DNA of 64,000 nt from Methylobacter sp. (GCF_004322395.1 NZ_SCTW01000008.1:62001-126000); one strand, 5' to 3'; shown: positions 27,013 to 35,788, counted from the first letter of the stretch. Numbers and translations: made by a program. Notes: generated from the letters alone by a model not told the origin.

Positions 27013-27270
27013 CTAGTTCCCAAGCTCTAGCTCTCGTCGCTATACACAAGTGTCTGGGGACACGACGATTTTCGTCATCCCGGCAGGGATTGCCGGGATC
27101 CAGAAGCCCATGGATGGCAATATCGAAGCAGGCACAAGCCTTGCAACGCGGGATTGCTTAGTTAAATCAGGCATTCACATCCCTGTACTCTGGATTCCGG
27201 CAATCCCTGCCGGAATGACGTGCTTTTAAATACTTGTGTATAACGACGAGAGCTAGAGCTTGGGAACTAG
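27013..27270. repeat. 258-bp nested palindromic element between zipA and ligA
   Basis: The outer arms are 39 nt each (27013-27051 and 27232-27270) and match at 38 positions when one is reversed. They begin CTAGTTCCCAAGCTCTAG. Inside lies a second inverted pair of about 32 nt starting CGTCATCCCGGCAGGGATTG (from about 27074, partner ending about 27220) with two differences. Either orientation would form a very long hairpin in the zipA-ligA transcript. It may lower ligA expression or act as a processing site. Confidence 0.75.
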
Positions 27271-27339
27271 CGCAAGATAAACGGTGAAACTTCGTGTTCT
27301 TCGTGGCGGCAACTTTTCAGTCATCGCATAGTCGGCTAT

Positions 27340-28044
27340 TTACAAACTCTGCCGAATGGATTGAATAGTCGCTTCAGTCAACGGCTGTCTTCTATGATCA
27401 AGTACCACGCCGTCCAATTTAGCGGCCAGCAAGTTAATTGTTTCTATATAGTCTTCAAAAACGGCCGGTGCATCGTCCAACGCTTCGGGTTGCATAAAAA
27501 ATACGATGCCGGGGCAGTAAAACTGGTCTAAGTCCTTATCCGGGAAAGTGCCCGGCTCTACAATACAAGCCACACCAAAATCGACAAGCCGGTTATCGTC
27601 CAGGCGCTCGAAAATTTTCAAACTGCCGTATTCCAGCCCGACCATTTCAAAGGCTTCAACCAAATCGGCGCCGTTAAAATCATCGTCCGTCCTAGTGATA
27701 ATGCTGAACTGGATAATCGCCGGTGCGGCTGCGCGTGGCGGCGGATCTACGTCGTCATCATGCTCATAGTAGTCGTCGTCAGCATCTTCATCATAATATC
27801 GATCCGATCTGTCATGATTATGCTGAGCACCGGCATTACTTCTAGCCGCTCCTACTGGAATAACATCAAACTCGCCCCTTCTCTCCATGATGGAATCATC
27901 GGCATAGTCATTCTCATCGTCACCGTAAAATTCCATATCTTGCTGCGCTTTCTTATCTTTTATATAAGCCCAGACTAACATGCCAATGACTACAACCATG
28001 CCGGTTGCAATAATTACAATTCTTAAGATTTCTTTATCCATCAC
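27340..28044 (-). CDS. zipA: Cell division protein ZipA
   Basis: This 234-residue protein has an N-terminal membrane helix (about 5-26, ILRIVIIATGMVVVIGMLVW), a short highly acidic linker (for example YYDEDADDDYYEHDDD, about 83-98) and a C-terminal ZipA domain (about 110-232) that binds the FtsZ tail. The linker is shorter than the Pro/Gln-rich one of E. coli. The start codon overlaps the smc stop by four bases, so the two are translationally coupled. Confidence 0.9.
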   Translation of the reverse strand: MMDKEILRIVIIATGMVVVIGMLVWAYIKDKKAQQDMEFYGDDENDYADDSIMERRGEFDVIPVGAARSNAGAQHNHDRSDRYYDEDADDDYYEHDDDVDPPPRAAAPAIIQFSIITRTDDDFNGADLVEAFEMVGLEYGSLKIFERLDDNRLVDFGVACIVEPGTFPDKDLDQFYCPGIVFFMQPEALDDAPAVFEDYIETINLLAAKLDGVVLDHRRQPLTEATIQSIRQSL

Positions 28045-31000
28045 ATTTCCGCCAGACTCACTGCTTCTTCAATATCAACTGCGACCATCCGGGACACGCC
28101 CGGCTCTTTCATAGTAACACCTGCCAGCTGTTTTGCAATTTCCATCGTCACTTTGTTATGGGATATATACAAAAACTGTACCGATGCCGACATTTCTTCG
28201 ACCATTTTTGAAAACCGTCCAACGTTTGCATCATCCAACGGAGCATCGACCTCGTCCAGCAAACAAAAAGGCGCCGGATTGAGCTCGAAAATCGAGAATA
28301 CCAAGGCTACCGCTGTTAATGCTTTCTCTCCACCTGACAATAAATGTATCGAGCTATTCTTCTTACCGGGAGGTCTGGCAATAATATTTACGCCCGATTC
28401 CAGCTCGTCTTGCTCGGTCAATTCCAAATAAGCATGACCGCCGCCGAATAACTTGGGAAATTTCTCCTGCAAACCAGAGTTTATTTTATCGAATGTTTCC
28501 CTAAAACGCAGCCGACTTTCTTTATCAATCTGACTGATCGCCTGATCCAGGGTCTGCAAGGCCTCGATTAAATCGGCATGTTGTTCGTTAAGAAACTCCA
28601 TCCGCTCGGACTGCGCCTTGAATTCCTCTATCGCAGTCAGGTTAATAGTACCTAATCTTTCGATTTGAGCCAATAAATCGTCTACCGTTCTTTTCCAGCT
28701 GTGTTCCTCGGCCTGTTCCGGCAAGTTTTGCAGCACCGTCTCGACATCGGCGTCGATTTCTTTAAGCTGCTCGTTGACGGTTTGCTGGCGAACCTTGCTT
28801 TCCTGTAGCTCAAAACGAATCGTATCCAGCGCTTCTTTTTGCTTTTCCAAAGCCCGTTGAACCCGGATATGTTCTTCGGATAGCTGGGTTATCTCAGCTT
28901 CAAGGTCTTCCTGAAGCTGGCGCTGTTTTTTCAGGCGTATTTCCAGTTGTTCCTTATCGAGAAGCATCTGCTCCAGCTGCTTTTTCTCTTGATCCATCGG
29001 CGTCAGCGTTTGGTTCAGGTTAAGCTCCAGCTCCGCGATGCGTTCAATCGATTGTTGATGTTGCAGTTGTAACCGCTCCAGCTGTTTGCCGGTTAATGTT
29101 TCGGATGACCGTAACGACTCGATCTGCGACTTCAGACTGAACACTTGTTGCCTGGCTTCATTGGCGGATTGATCGATACGCTGTTGCTGCGATTGCAAGT
29201 CCTGGTTCGATGCTTCCAGAGTTTGCTTTTTTTGCTCCTGCTCGGCCATGATCTGTTCGGCCTGTTCCTGCAACATTTGCGACTCGGCGATAGTCTCGGC
29301 ATTTTCAGCGGTTTCTCGGCTTATCTCTTCAATATCGTTACTGACCTGTTCCAGACGGCGCTGCTGATGTTCCAGCTTGGCCGAACGCGCGCTAAATTCA
29401 GCGCTTTTTACCGACAGTTCAGCGCCCAGGCTTTTGTCTTGTTGCTGTATCGATTCACGCGTGGCTTCTGCGTCTTTCAAGCCGGTTTCGGCTGTTTCAA
29501 GCTGGTCTTCAAATGTTTCAATTTCGACGTGTAGATCTTCCTGCCGCTGTTTTAACAGACGCAATTCTTTTTCGCGCTGCAACACGCCGGTTTTACTGTC
29601 TTTGGCACGGATTATTTTTATCCAGCCTGAGCCGAACCAAGTGCCGTCCAGGGTGATGACCGATTCATGGGGCTTTAATTGGGCGGATAAAGTTCTTGCT
29701 GTTTCCGCATCCTCGACGCAGTAGACTCCGGCCAGTAAGTTGCTCAAATCCCATGGCGCTTTTACTTTGTCCAGCAGCTTCGGAGCATGTGCTCCTTCTC
29801 CCTCAGGGAGAAGACCGGGATGAGGGGATTCAAATAAGTTTTCTTCCTTATTTTGATTTCCCCTCACCCAACCCTCTCCCTCTGGAGAGGGCTTTGCGCT
29901 GCTCAAGCCGACGCCAGTCTCAACCAGCATCAACGATTCATCCGTCAAACGCTGCAAGCCCGGAATAATCTGATCGGCGCTTTCTAAACAAATCGCCTCA
30001 AGATAACTGCCCAAAACCGTTTCAATTGCAGTGTCCCAACCTGCTTGCACGTCCAGAAACTCGGCAAGCCGCCGATTTTCAACCAAATCCACGGACTCCA
30101 ACCACGCGCTCAGGTGTTTATTGTCCTTACCCATCGCATGCTGCTGCAATAATTCCAACGAAGTGATTTTTCCTTTGACGCTTTGCATTTCCGAACGGCG
30201 GGTATGCAGATCGTCATGGTACTGTTTGACCTGTTGCCGCTGTTCGCGTATCTGCTGATGCAGATCTTCAAGCCGCTGATGAAACTCGGCGCGTTGCATC
30301 TCGATGATCTCGATGCCGGCTTCCAACGATTCAATCTCGCTTTGCAAATCGCTGGATTCCAGCTCATCGCGCTCACTGAGCAATTTATCCAGACGGATTT
30401 GCAACTGGCGATTCTGGTTTTCCAACTGCGCGGTTTTTACCCGCTGCACTTCGGACTGTTCCTTATAGCTCGAGGTGGTCGTGCGATACGCTTCCCATTG
30501 CTCCTGCCAAGAACTTTTTTGCTGCTGCACTTCTTGTTGGTTATATAAAACGTCTTCCTGCCTTTCTTCGGCGACAATTAACGCTTCTTCCGCTTCAAAC
30601 AAAGACTGTCTGATTTCTTCCAATTGCTGCGTATCGGCTTCGAGTTCTTTTAACGACTCGGCTGCCTGTTGACGCAGACGGTTAATTTCAATGGCGGTTT
30701 GTTCGCGGCTGCTTTCGCTGTGTTTGATGGTTTGTTCAAGGCCGCTGACTTCGGCGACAATCTGGTAGTAATCGCCCTGAAAATTGTTGGTTTGTTGCTG
30801 CTGGGTTTTATGCTCGGCGCGCTTGGCTTCGATGTTGTTATCGATGTCCCGCAGCTCGACAAACAAGCGGTTATGCTCATGAGCTACTTCCTGCAATTTT
30901 TCATCCAGTTGCTTCGCGGCCTGATGATAAGTGTTCCAGCGCATTGCCAGCAGTTCCAGCCGATACTGGCGTTCCTGCTTTTTAAGCTCGGTATATTTTT

Positions 31001-31646
31001 CGGCTTTTTCGGCTTGTTTTTGCAGATGCCTGATTTGCTTTTCAACTTCGTCGCGCAAATCGTCAAGCCGCTCCAGATTCTCACGGGTATGCTTCATCCG
31101 GGTTTCGGTTTCACTACGGCGTTCTTTGTATTTAGATACGCCCGCGGCTTCTTCGATATGAACTCTTAAATCCTCCGGCTTGGCTTCGACCATACGGGAA
31201 ATCGTGCCCTGCTCGATGATCGCATAACTTCTTGACCCTAAACCGGTGCCCAGAAAAATGTCGGTAATATCTTTACGGCGGCAGCGCGACCCATTCAGCA
31301 TAAACACCGATGTACCGTCGCGGCTGACCTGCCGCTTAATCGCAATAGTATCGTACTGCGAATATTCGCCGCCCAGCTTACCTTCGCTATTATTGAAAAC
31401 CAACTCGACGGAAGCCGTGCTGACCGGTTTGCGTCCCGATGAACCGTTAAAGATCACGTCGGCCATACTGCCGCCGCGCAAATGCTTGGCGGAGCTTTCG
31501 CCCATCACCCAGCGCACAGCATCGATAATATTGGATTTGCCGCAGCCGTTAGGCCCGACGATGGCAGTCAGATTACCGCTAATCGGTATGACTGTTTGAT
31601 CAACAAAGGATTTGAAACCCGAAAGCTTGATTTTTTCCAGTTTCAT
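28041..31646 (-). CDS. smc: Chromosome segregation ATPase SMC with repeat-derived insert
   Basis: This 1201-residue SMC protein has a Walker A GPNGCGKSNIIDAVRWVMG at the N-terminus, long coiled coils, a hinge near 520-690, and a C-terminal signature LLSGGEKALTAVALVF with Walker B FCLLDEVDAPLDD. It condenses and separates chromosomes. Residues about 580-619 (for example KPSPEGEGWVRGN and SPHPGLLPEGEGA) are foreign to the family. They are encoded by a palindromic intergenic-type repeat at 29790-29892 that is translated in frame. The surrounding hinge sequence reads on without a break. Confidence 0.95.
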   Translation of the reverse strand: MKLEKIKLSGFKSFVDQTVIPISGNLTAIVGPNGCGKSNIIDAVRWVMGESSAKHLRGGSMADVIFNGSSGRKPVSTASVELVFNNSEGKLGGEYSQYDTIAIKRQVSRDGTSVFMLNGSRCRRKDITDIFLGTGLGSRSYAIIEQGTISRMVEAKPEDLRVHIEEAAGVSKYKERRSETETRMKHTRENLERLDDLRDEVEKQIRHLQKQAEKAEKYTELKKQERQYRLELLAMRWNTYHQAAKQLDEKLQEVAHEHNRLFVELRDIDNNIEAKRAEHKTQQQQTNNFQGDYYQIVAEVSGLEQTIKHSESSREQTAIEINRLRQQAAESLKELEADTQQLEEIRQSLFEAEEALIVAEERQEDVLYNQQEVQQQKSSWQEQWEAYRTTTSSYKEQSEVQRVKTAQLENQNRQLQIRLDKLLSERDELESSDLQSEIESLEAGIEIIEMQRAEFHQRLEDLHQQIREQRQQVKQYHDDLHTRRSEMQSVKGKITSLELLQQHAMGKDNKHLSAWLESVDLVENRRLAEFLDVQAGWDTAIETVLGSYLEAICLESADQIIPGLQRLTDESLMLVETGVGLSSAKPSPEGEGWVRGNQNKEENLFESPHPGLLPEGEGAHAPKLLDKVKAPWDLSNLLAGVYCVEDAETARTLSAQLKPHESVITLDGTWFGSGWIKIIRAKDSKTGVLQREKELRLLKQRQEDLHVEIETFEDQLETAETGLKDAEATRESIQQQDKSLGAELSVKSAEFSARSAKLEHQQRRLEQVSNDIEEISRETAENAETIAESQMLQEQAEQIMAEQEQKKQTLEASNQDLQSQQQRIDQSANEARQQVFSLKSQIESLRSSETLTGKQLERLQLQHQQSIERIAELELNLNQTLTPMDQEKKQLEQMLLDKEQLEIRLKKQRQLQEDLEAEITQLSEEHIRVQRALEKQKEALDTIRFELQESKVRQQTVNEQLKEIDADVETVLQNLPEQAEEHSWKRTVDDLLAQIERLGTINLTAIEEFKAQSERMEFLNEQHADLIEALQTLDQAISQIDKESRLRFRETFDKINSGLQEKFPKLFGGGHAYLELTEQDELESGVNIIARPPGKKNSSIHLLSGGEKALTAVALVFSIFELNPAPFCLLDEVDAPLDDANVGRFSKMVEEMSASVQFLYISHNKVTMEIAKQLAGVTMKEPGVSRMVAVDIEEAVSLAEM
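29790..29892. repeat. Palindromic repeat inserted in frame within smc
   Basis: Three self-complementary parts lie inside the gene: CTTCTCCCTCAGGGAGAAG (29794-29812), the inverted pair TGAGGGGA (29821-29828) / TCCCCTCA (29859-29866), and CCCTCTCCCTCTGGAGAGGG (29872-29891). This is the form of dispersed intergenic palindromes. It adds about 38 codons without a stop in the smc reading frame. Confidence 0.75.
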
Positions 31647-31756
31647 AGTACTGGTATGAATATCCCAACAGTTGAATTAAAATAACGGCCTATTATTAAC
31701 GATAATTAGCCGAGTATCGACTTTTTTTGCACATCTTCTTTCTATATAAGCCCAAA

Positions 31757-32146
31757 ATGACAACACAACCAAGCAAAGACCTGGAAACTTTCGACAATCC
31801 GCAACCAGGCCGTGATTACACGATCCGCATCGATATACCCGAGTTCACCTGCTTGTGTCCAAAAACAGGTCAACCCGACTTCGCCACGATCCAAATCGAA
31901 TACGTACCGGGAGCGCTGTGCGTAGAACTCAAAGCGCTTAAATTGTACATGTGGGCATTCAGGGAGCAAGGCGCATTCCATGAAGCCGTCACTAACGAAA
32001 TCCTTAATGACATCGTTAAAGCCATAGCGCCTAACTTCATGCGTATCCGCGCCGAGTTTAATGTGCGCGGCGGCATCTACACTACCGTCGTTGTCGAACA
32101 CAGAAACCCAAACTGGCAAGCGCCGGAACTGGTTACGCTGCCTTAA
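31757..32146 (+). CDS. queF: NADPH-dependent 7-cyano-7-deazaguanine reductase QueF
   Basis: This is a 129-residue unimodular QueF that reduces preQ0 to preQ1 in queuosine synthesis. The catalytic cysteine is C34 in [11 protein letters not shown], with the partner Asp in the same motif. The family signature [20 protein letters not shown] and the late EHRNP motif are present. The ATG at 31757 fits the family start better than longer non-ATG options. It is divergent from smc and heads a short operon with the FlhB-tail gene and psd. Confidence 0.95.
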   Translation: MTTQPSKDLETFDNPQPGRDYTIRIDIPEFTCLCPKTGQPDFATIQIEYVPGALCVELKALKLYMWAFREQGAFHEAVTNEILNDIVKAIAPNFMRIRAEFNVRGGIYTTVVVEHRNPNWQAPELVTLP

Positions 32147-32168
32147 ATCGTTTAATAATGAATCCACC

Positions 32169-32256
32169 AAAAAGAATCGTCCACGAAAAACACAAAAAAC
32201 ACGAACATATTGTATTTTTCGTGCCTTTCGTGATTTTCGTGGATACCGTTCTTTTT
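32169..32256. repeat. Imperfect inverted repeat, cacgaa family
   Basis: The left arm aaaaagaatcgtccacgaaa and the right arm, ending tttcgtggataccgttcttttt, pair imperfectly over about 37 nt. The loop is attgtattttt. The motif ttcgtg occurs repeatedly, as in the repeats at 982-1090 and near 27286. It lies between queF and the FlhB-tail gene and could attenuate or process the transcript. Confidence 0.6.
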
Positions 32257-32273
32257 CGGTAATTACCTTCATT

Positions 32274-32558
32274 ATGCCTAAGACCTACTACACCTCGGAC
32301 ATTGCCGTCGCATTAAAATACGACGGCAAAAACGCGCCCAAGGTTACCGCCAAAGGATCAGGTCTTACCGCAGAACAAATCCTGCAAATCGCCGAACACC
32401 ACGGAATACCGCTACAAACCGAGCCGGAACTGGCAAGAATCCTGGCTCAAATCCCGTTAGGCGATGAAATCCCCAATGAACTCTATGTCGCCGTCGCGGA
32501 AATTATCGCGTTCGCGTATTTCTTAAGCGGCAAAACACCCGACAATTATAAGCCATGA
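32274..32558 (+). CDS. FlhB/YscU C-terminal-domain protein (YlqH-like)
   Basis: This is a 94-residue soluble protein equivalent to the cytoplasmic tail of the export-switch proteins FlhB/YscU: YTSDIAVALKYDGKNAPKV, AKGSGLTAEQILQIAEHHGI and ELYVAVAEIIAFAYFLSGK. The autocleavage motif NPTH is absent (YTSD stands in its place) and there is no membrane part. Such stand-alone FlhB-tail proteins occur in many bacteria and their role is uncertain. It overlaps psd by four bases (ATGA). Confidence 0.8.
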   Translation: MPKTYYTSDIAVALKYDGKNAPKVTAKGSGLTAEQILQIAEHHGIPLQTEPELARILAQIPLGDEIPNELYVAVAEIIAFAYFLSGKTPDNYKP

Positions 32559-33415
32559 ACTTTAAAGAAGCCCTGACCACCCTGCCCCAATACGCTCTGC
32601 CTCATCACACCCTGTCCAGCATAATGAGCAAGTTAACCCACTGCGAAAACAAGGCCTGGAAAAACCTGTTTATCAGGCAGATCATCAAGCATTACGGCGT
32701 CAACATGGACGAAGCGTTGGAGCAGGACATCAATGCATACCAAAGCTTTAACCACTTTTTCACCCGTAAACTAAAACCCGGCGTTAGATCGTTTAGCACT
32801 GAAAGAAATGCTATCGCCTGCCCTGCCGATGGTGCAGTCAGTCAAGCCGGAGACATCACCGACGGGCAAATCTTCCAAGCCAAAGGCAAAAGCTTTACCG
32901 CAACCGATTTGCTGGGCGGCGATACAGCACGCGCCGAGCCTTTTAATAACGGCATATTTACCACCATCTATCTGTCACCCAAAGACTATCATCGCCTACA
33001 CATGCCGTTGACCGGCACCTTAAGGGAAATGGTACATATCCCCGGCCGTTTGTTCAGCGTCAATGCCGCTACCACCAATTCCGTTCCGGGATTATTCGCC
33101 AGAAACGAGCGCGTAGCAGCCATTTTTGATACCGAAGTCGGCCCGATGGCTTTGATACTGGTCGGCGCAATCTTCGTGTCCAGCGTGGAAACCGTCTGGC
33201 ATGGCGTAGTGACGCCGCCGAGCATTACTTCAGTGCAAAATTGGCAGTATGGTGATGATGCCCCTACGCTGAAAATCGGCGAAGAAATGGGACGATTTAA
33301 TATGGGATCTACGATTATTGTTTTGTTTGGTAAGGATAAGGCGCAGTGGGATGCCGAGTTTAAAACGGGGAAAAAGGTTAAGTTGGGGGAGTTGATTGGT
33401 CGGGTTGTTGGTTAA
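32555..33415 (+). CDS. psd: Phosphatidylserine decarboxylase proenzyme
   Basis: This 286-residue membrane-associated enzyme converts phosphatidylserine to phosphatidylethanolamine. The N-terminal text YGVNMDEALEQDINAYQSFN, HFFTRKLKPGVR and the self-cleavage motif MGST (about 252, usually LGST) are present. Cleavage before the serine gives the pyruvoyl alpha chain. It is translationally coupled to the FlhB-tail gene. Confidence 0.95.
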   Translation: MNFKEALTTLPQYALPHHTLSSIMSKLTHCENKAWKNLFIRQIIKHYGVNMDEALEQDINAYQSFNHFFTRKLKPGVRSFSTERNAIACPADGAVSQAGDITDGQIFQAKGKSFTATDLLGGDTARAEPFNNGIFTTIYLSPKDYHRLHMPLTGTLREMVHIPGRLFSVNAATTNSVPGLFARNERVAAIFDTEVGPMALILVGAIFVSSVETVWHGVVTPPSITSVQNWQYGDDAPTLKIGEEMGRFNMGSTIIVLFGKDKAQWDAEFKTGKKVKLGELIGRVVG

Positions 33416-33611
33416 TTTTATTCCGGTTAGGCTAAATCAAAGAGTTTTAAAGAGGTATTTTGGTTTGCATAAAAGGTTGTTATCAACGTTTCAATATTCA
33501 GAATATCTTGCCTAACGGATCGCAGAGGTTGCGTTATACATCTGTGATTGAAAATTAATATATACCTGAAAAGGTGCCTAATTAACGTTAGGTTTTACGG
33601 GAGTTTGCATC

Positions 33612-34700
33612 ATGTTTAAGGTGGACGTAATCAACAAACAGCTTATCGAGTTAAAACTCACGAGCTTCTCGGAGTTGGGTCTGAGAGAGCGTTTCGACAT
33701 TCAAGAATGGATCGAGAAGTCACCAACCATTCTCGGCGAAGAACTGCTTGTAATTGGCAAGGAGGTTATCTTACCCTCGGGTAAACGGCTAGACCTGCTG
33801 TGTGTGGACAAAGCCGCAACGCTGGTGATTGTAGAGCTGAAGCGCGACGACTCCGGATCGTCAGTTGAGTGGCAAGCTATAAAGTATGCATCATATTGTT
33901 CCAGCTTCCTTCCCGAAGAGATATTTAAACAATTCGCCACATACTTGGACAAAACAGAAGCTGATGCGTCTAAGGGCATTGAGGAGTTCATTGACGGAGA
34001 CATAGAATCACTGAATTCTAGACAGCGCATCATCCTCGCATCGAGAGAATTTAACTCTGAAGTGATATCGGCCATTCTGTGGTTGCGAGAATTCGGGATC
34101 GATATTCAATGCACAAGACTCGCGCCTTATGTCGATGCTGATGGAGGCTTATTCATCAAGCCAGAAACTATCATTCCGCTCCCAGAAGCCAAGGACTACA
34201 TTGAACGAAAGGAGATAAAACAGCGGAAAGTCACGTCAGCGCCTGGGGAATGGACAGGGTACTGGTTCGTGAACGTTGGCGAAGGCCCACATCGCACATG
34301 GGAAGATAACCTGAAGTTTGGTTTCATCGGTGCCGGTCAAGGTAAACGTTATTCATCCGCACTGCATCGCCTATCGACCGGTGACAAGATCTACGCCTAC
34401 ATGAAGGGGCTTGGCTATGTCGGCTTCGGTGAGGTTACAAGTCCCGCCGTGATGATCCGCGATTTTATCGCACCGGATAGTAACGCACCTCTATTGGACG
34501 CAGGTCTAAAGGCTGCGCGGCCCGGCGAGAACTCCGACGACGAAGAATTATCCGAATGGATTGTCGGCGTAAAGTGGATCAAGACTTTGCCTAAGACACA
34601 GGCGAAAACATTTGCTGGCGTGTTCGCTAATCAGAACGTCGTTTGCAAACTACGGCACGAACAGACTCTAAAGTTTGTGCAACAGGCATTTGGCAAGTGA
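33612..34700 (+). CDS. PD-(D/E)XK nuclease (NucS/DUF91-like) with a C-terminal EVE/PUA-like domain
   Basis: This 362-residue protein has an N-terminal PD-(D/E)XK fold with GKRLDLLCVD (D61) and TLVIVELKRDD (E75, K77), as in NucS and DUF91 endonucleases. After a linker (about 195-210) comes a PUA/EVE-like domain (about 212-355): YWFVNVGEGPHRTWEDNL, LSTGDKIYAYMKGLGYVGFG. EVE-type domains recognise modified bases and are common in modification-dependent restriction enzymes. A defence or DNA-repair nuclease is therefore likely, but unproved. Codon and base composition differ slightly from the flanking core genes. It has no adjacent methylase. Confidence 0.65.
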   Translation: MFKVDVINKQLIELKLTSFSELGLRERFDIQEWIEKSPTILGEELLVIGKEVILPSGKRLDLLCVDKAATLVIVELKRDDSGSSVEWQAIKYASYCSSFLPEEIFKQFATYLDKTEADASKGIEEFIDGDIESLNSRQRIILASREFNSEVISAILWLREFGIDIQCTRLAPYVDADGGLFIKPETIIPLPEAKDYIERKEIKQRKVTSAPGEWTGYWFVNVGEGPHRTWEDNLKFGFIGAGQGKRYSSALHRLSTGDKIYAYMKGLGYVGFGEVTSPAVMIRDFIAPDSNAPLLDAGLKAARPGENSDDEELSEWIVGVKWIKTLPKTQAKTFAGVFANQNVVCKLRHEQTLKFVQQAFGK

Positions 34701-34714
34701 ACGCTGTAACGCTG

Positions 34715-34840
34715 TAGTCCCGTAGGCCGGAATAAGCCAGTTCGAGCGGCAGCGAGAACTGGTGTTTCCGGCAAATACTACCCAACTCGCCGGAAACGCC
34801 ACCTCGCGCTATGCGCTTGGATGGCCTTATTCCGGCCTAC
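34715..34840. repeat. Complete GTAGGCCGGAATAAG inverted repeat
   Basis: GTAGGCCGGAATAAG (34722-34736) and its exact complement CTTATTCCGGCCTAC (34826-34840) bound an element with a second internal pair (TTTCCGGCAA and CGCCGGAAA). The left half recurs at 34916-34980 and 35671-35735. Confidence 0.7.
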
Positions 34841-34915
34841 TCCTGGCGGAGGCTCGGATGATATGAATGAAAGCCGTCTTCCTGACTACTTAGAGCACAT
34901 GCTCGAAGCCGCGCA

Positions 34916-34980
34916 GTCCCGTAGGCCGGAATAAGCCGGTTCGAGCGACAGCGAGAACATGTGTTTCCGGCAAACACCGC
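34916..34980. repeat. Half copy of the GTAGGCCGGAATAAG repeat
   Basis: It follows the first 60 nt of the complete element (tcccgtaggccggaataagc, ttcgagcgacagcgagaac, tgtttccggcaaa) and then diverges. The right arm is missing. Confidence 0.65.
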
Positions 34981-35136
34981 CCAAGAGCTGTAACGCTTGT
35001 AAGACGGATTATTTTGTAGGGTCTAACGGCTTATTTGGATTATGTTATACATATGAAAAGTGTCTACTTAACGTTCGACAACAAAGATTAAATAGAAGAA
35101 AATCCAGGAAATGATTTCTTTGGGCAAAATAGTATT

Positions 35137-35670
35137 ATGAGAGAATCGTTATACCTTGAAGACAATGACCAACTTGTCGAAATATTAAAACAAATTCCAG
35201 CTTTTAAACCATTTAAAGATGAAAACCTCAAAAACATGCTGCGTTTAACTAAGTTACGCACATTTTCAACCTCCGAAACGATTATTGAGGAAGGTGCATA
35301 TGAAAAGAGTATGTATTTATTAATTTCTGGCGGCGTCACAATTTCAAAAAACAATAAAATAATTTTAAATCTAAAAAGAACTGGTGATATTTTTGGCGAG
35401 ATGAGCTTACTAGGTGAGGAGCCACGGTCTGCGACAGTATCTGCTGTGTCAGAGACATCATGTTTGGTAATTGATGCTGAATATTTAGACAGTATTGACG
35501 ATGAAGGTAAAAATTCATTTCATGCGGCTATTTACCATATGTTTGCAGAAATATTAGCTTACCGTTTACGAGTGACAACAGAAAAATATACAAACGCAAA
35601 CCAAGAAATTGAAAGATTGAAAAATGAGCTTGAATTACTTAAGCGGAGCGGTATTGTTAAAATAATATAG
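35137..35670 (+). CDS. Cyclic-nucleotide-binding domain protein
   Basis: This 177-residue protein has a cNMP-binding beta-roll (about 20-130). Its phosphate-binding cassette is complete: GDIFGEMSLLGEEPRSATVS (83-102) with the conserved Glu and Arg. A helical, coiled-coil C-terminus follows (NANQEIERLKNELELLK). There is no HTH or kinase domain, so it may act as a binding adaptor or regulator. It is flanked on both sides by copies of the same repeat. Confidence 0.75.
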   Translation: MRESLYLEDNDQLVEILKQIPAFKPFKDENLKNMLRLTKLRTFSTSETIIEEGAYEKSMYLLISGGVTISKNNKIILNLKRTGDIFGEMSLLGEEPRSATVSAVSETSCLVIDAEYLDSIDDEGKNSFHAAIYHMFAEILAYRLRVTTEKYTNANQEIERLKNELELLKRSGIVKII

Positions 35671-35735
35671 CCCTGTAGGCCGGAATAAGCCGGTTCGAGT
35701 GATAGGAAGAACAGGTGTTTCCACTCTGGCAAAGC
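35671..35735. repeat. Third, half copy of the GTAGGCCGGAATAAG repeat
   Basis: It begins ccctgtaggccggaataagc directly after the stop codon of the cyclic-nucleotide-binding gene. It matches the left half of the element at 34715-34840 and then degenerates. Confidence 0.6.
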
Positions 35736-35788
35736 ATCTTCTTTAGGAATAAGATCAAATTTTCTGAAACTAAATAGGAGATGATCAT

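Larger units (their letters stand above)
34701..35136. other. Repeat-bearing gap between nuclease and cyclic-nucleotide-binding genes
   Basis: It contains one complete and one half copy of the GTAGGCCGGAATAAG repeat. About 110 bp of AT-rich sequence before 35137 probably hold the promoter of the next gene. No coding frame is supported. Confidence 0.5.

Noticed and set aside
27013-27270. CRISPR array
   Set aside because: The repeats are inverted and nested, not directly repeated with spacers.
31742-32272. 176-codon minus-strand frame
   Set aside because: Antisense to queF and the following repeat. The queF frame has clear catalytic motifs.
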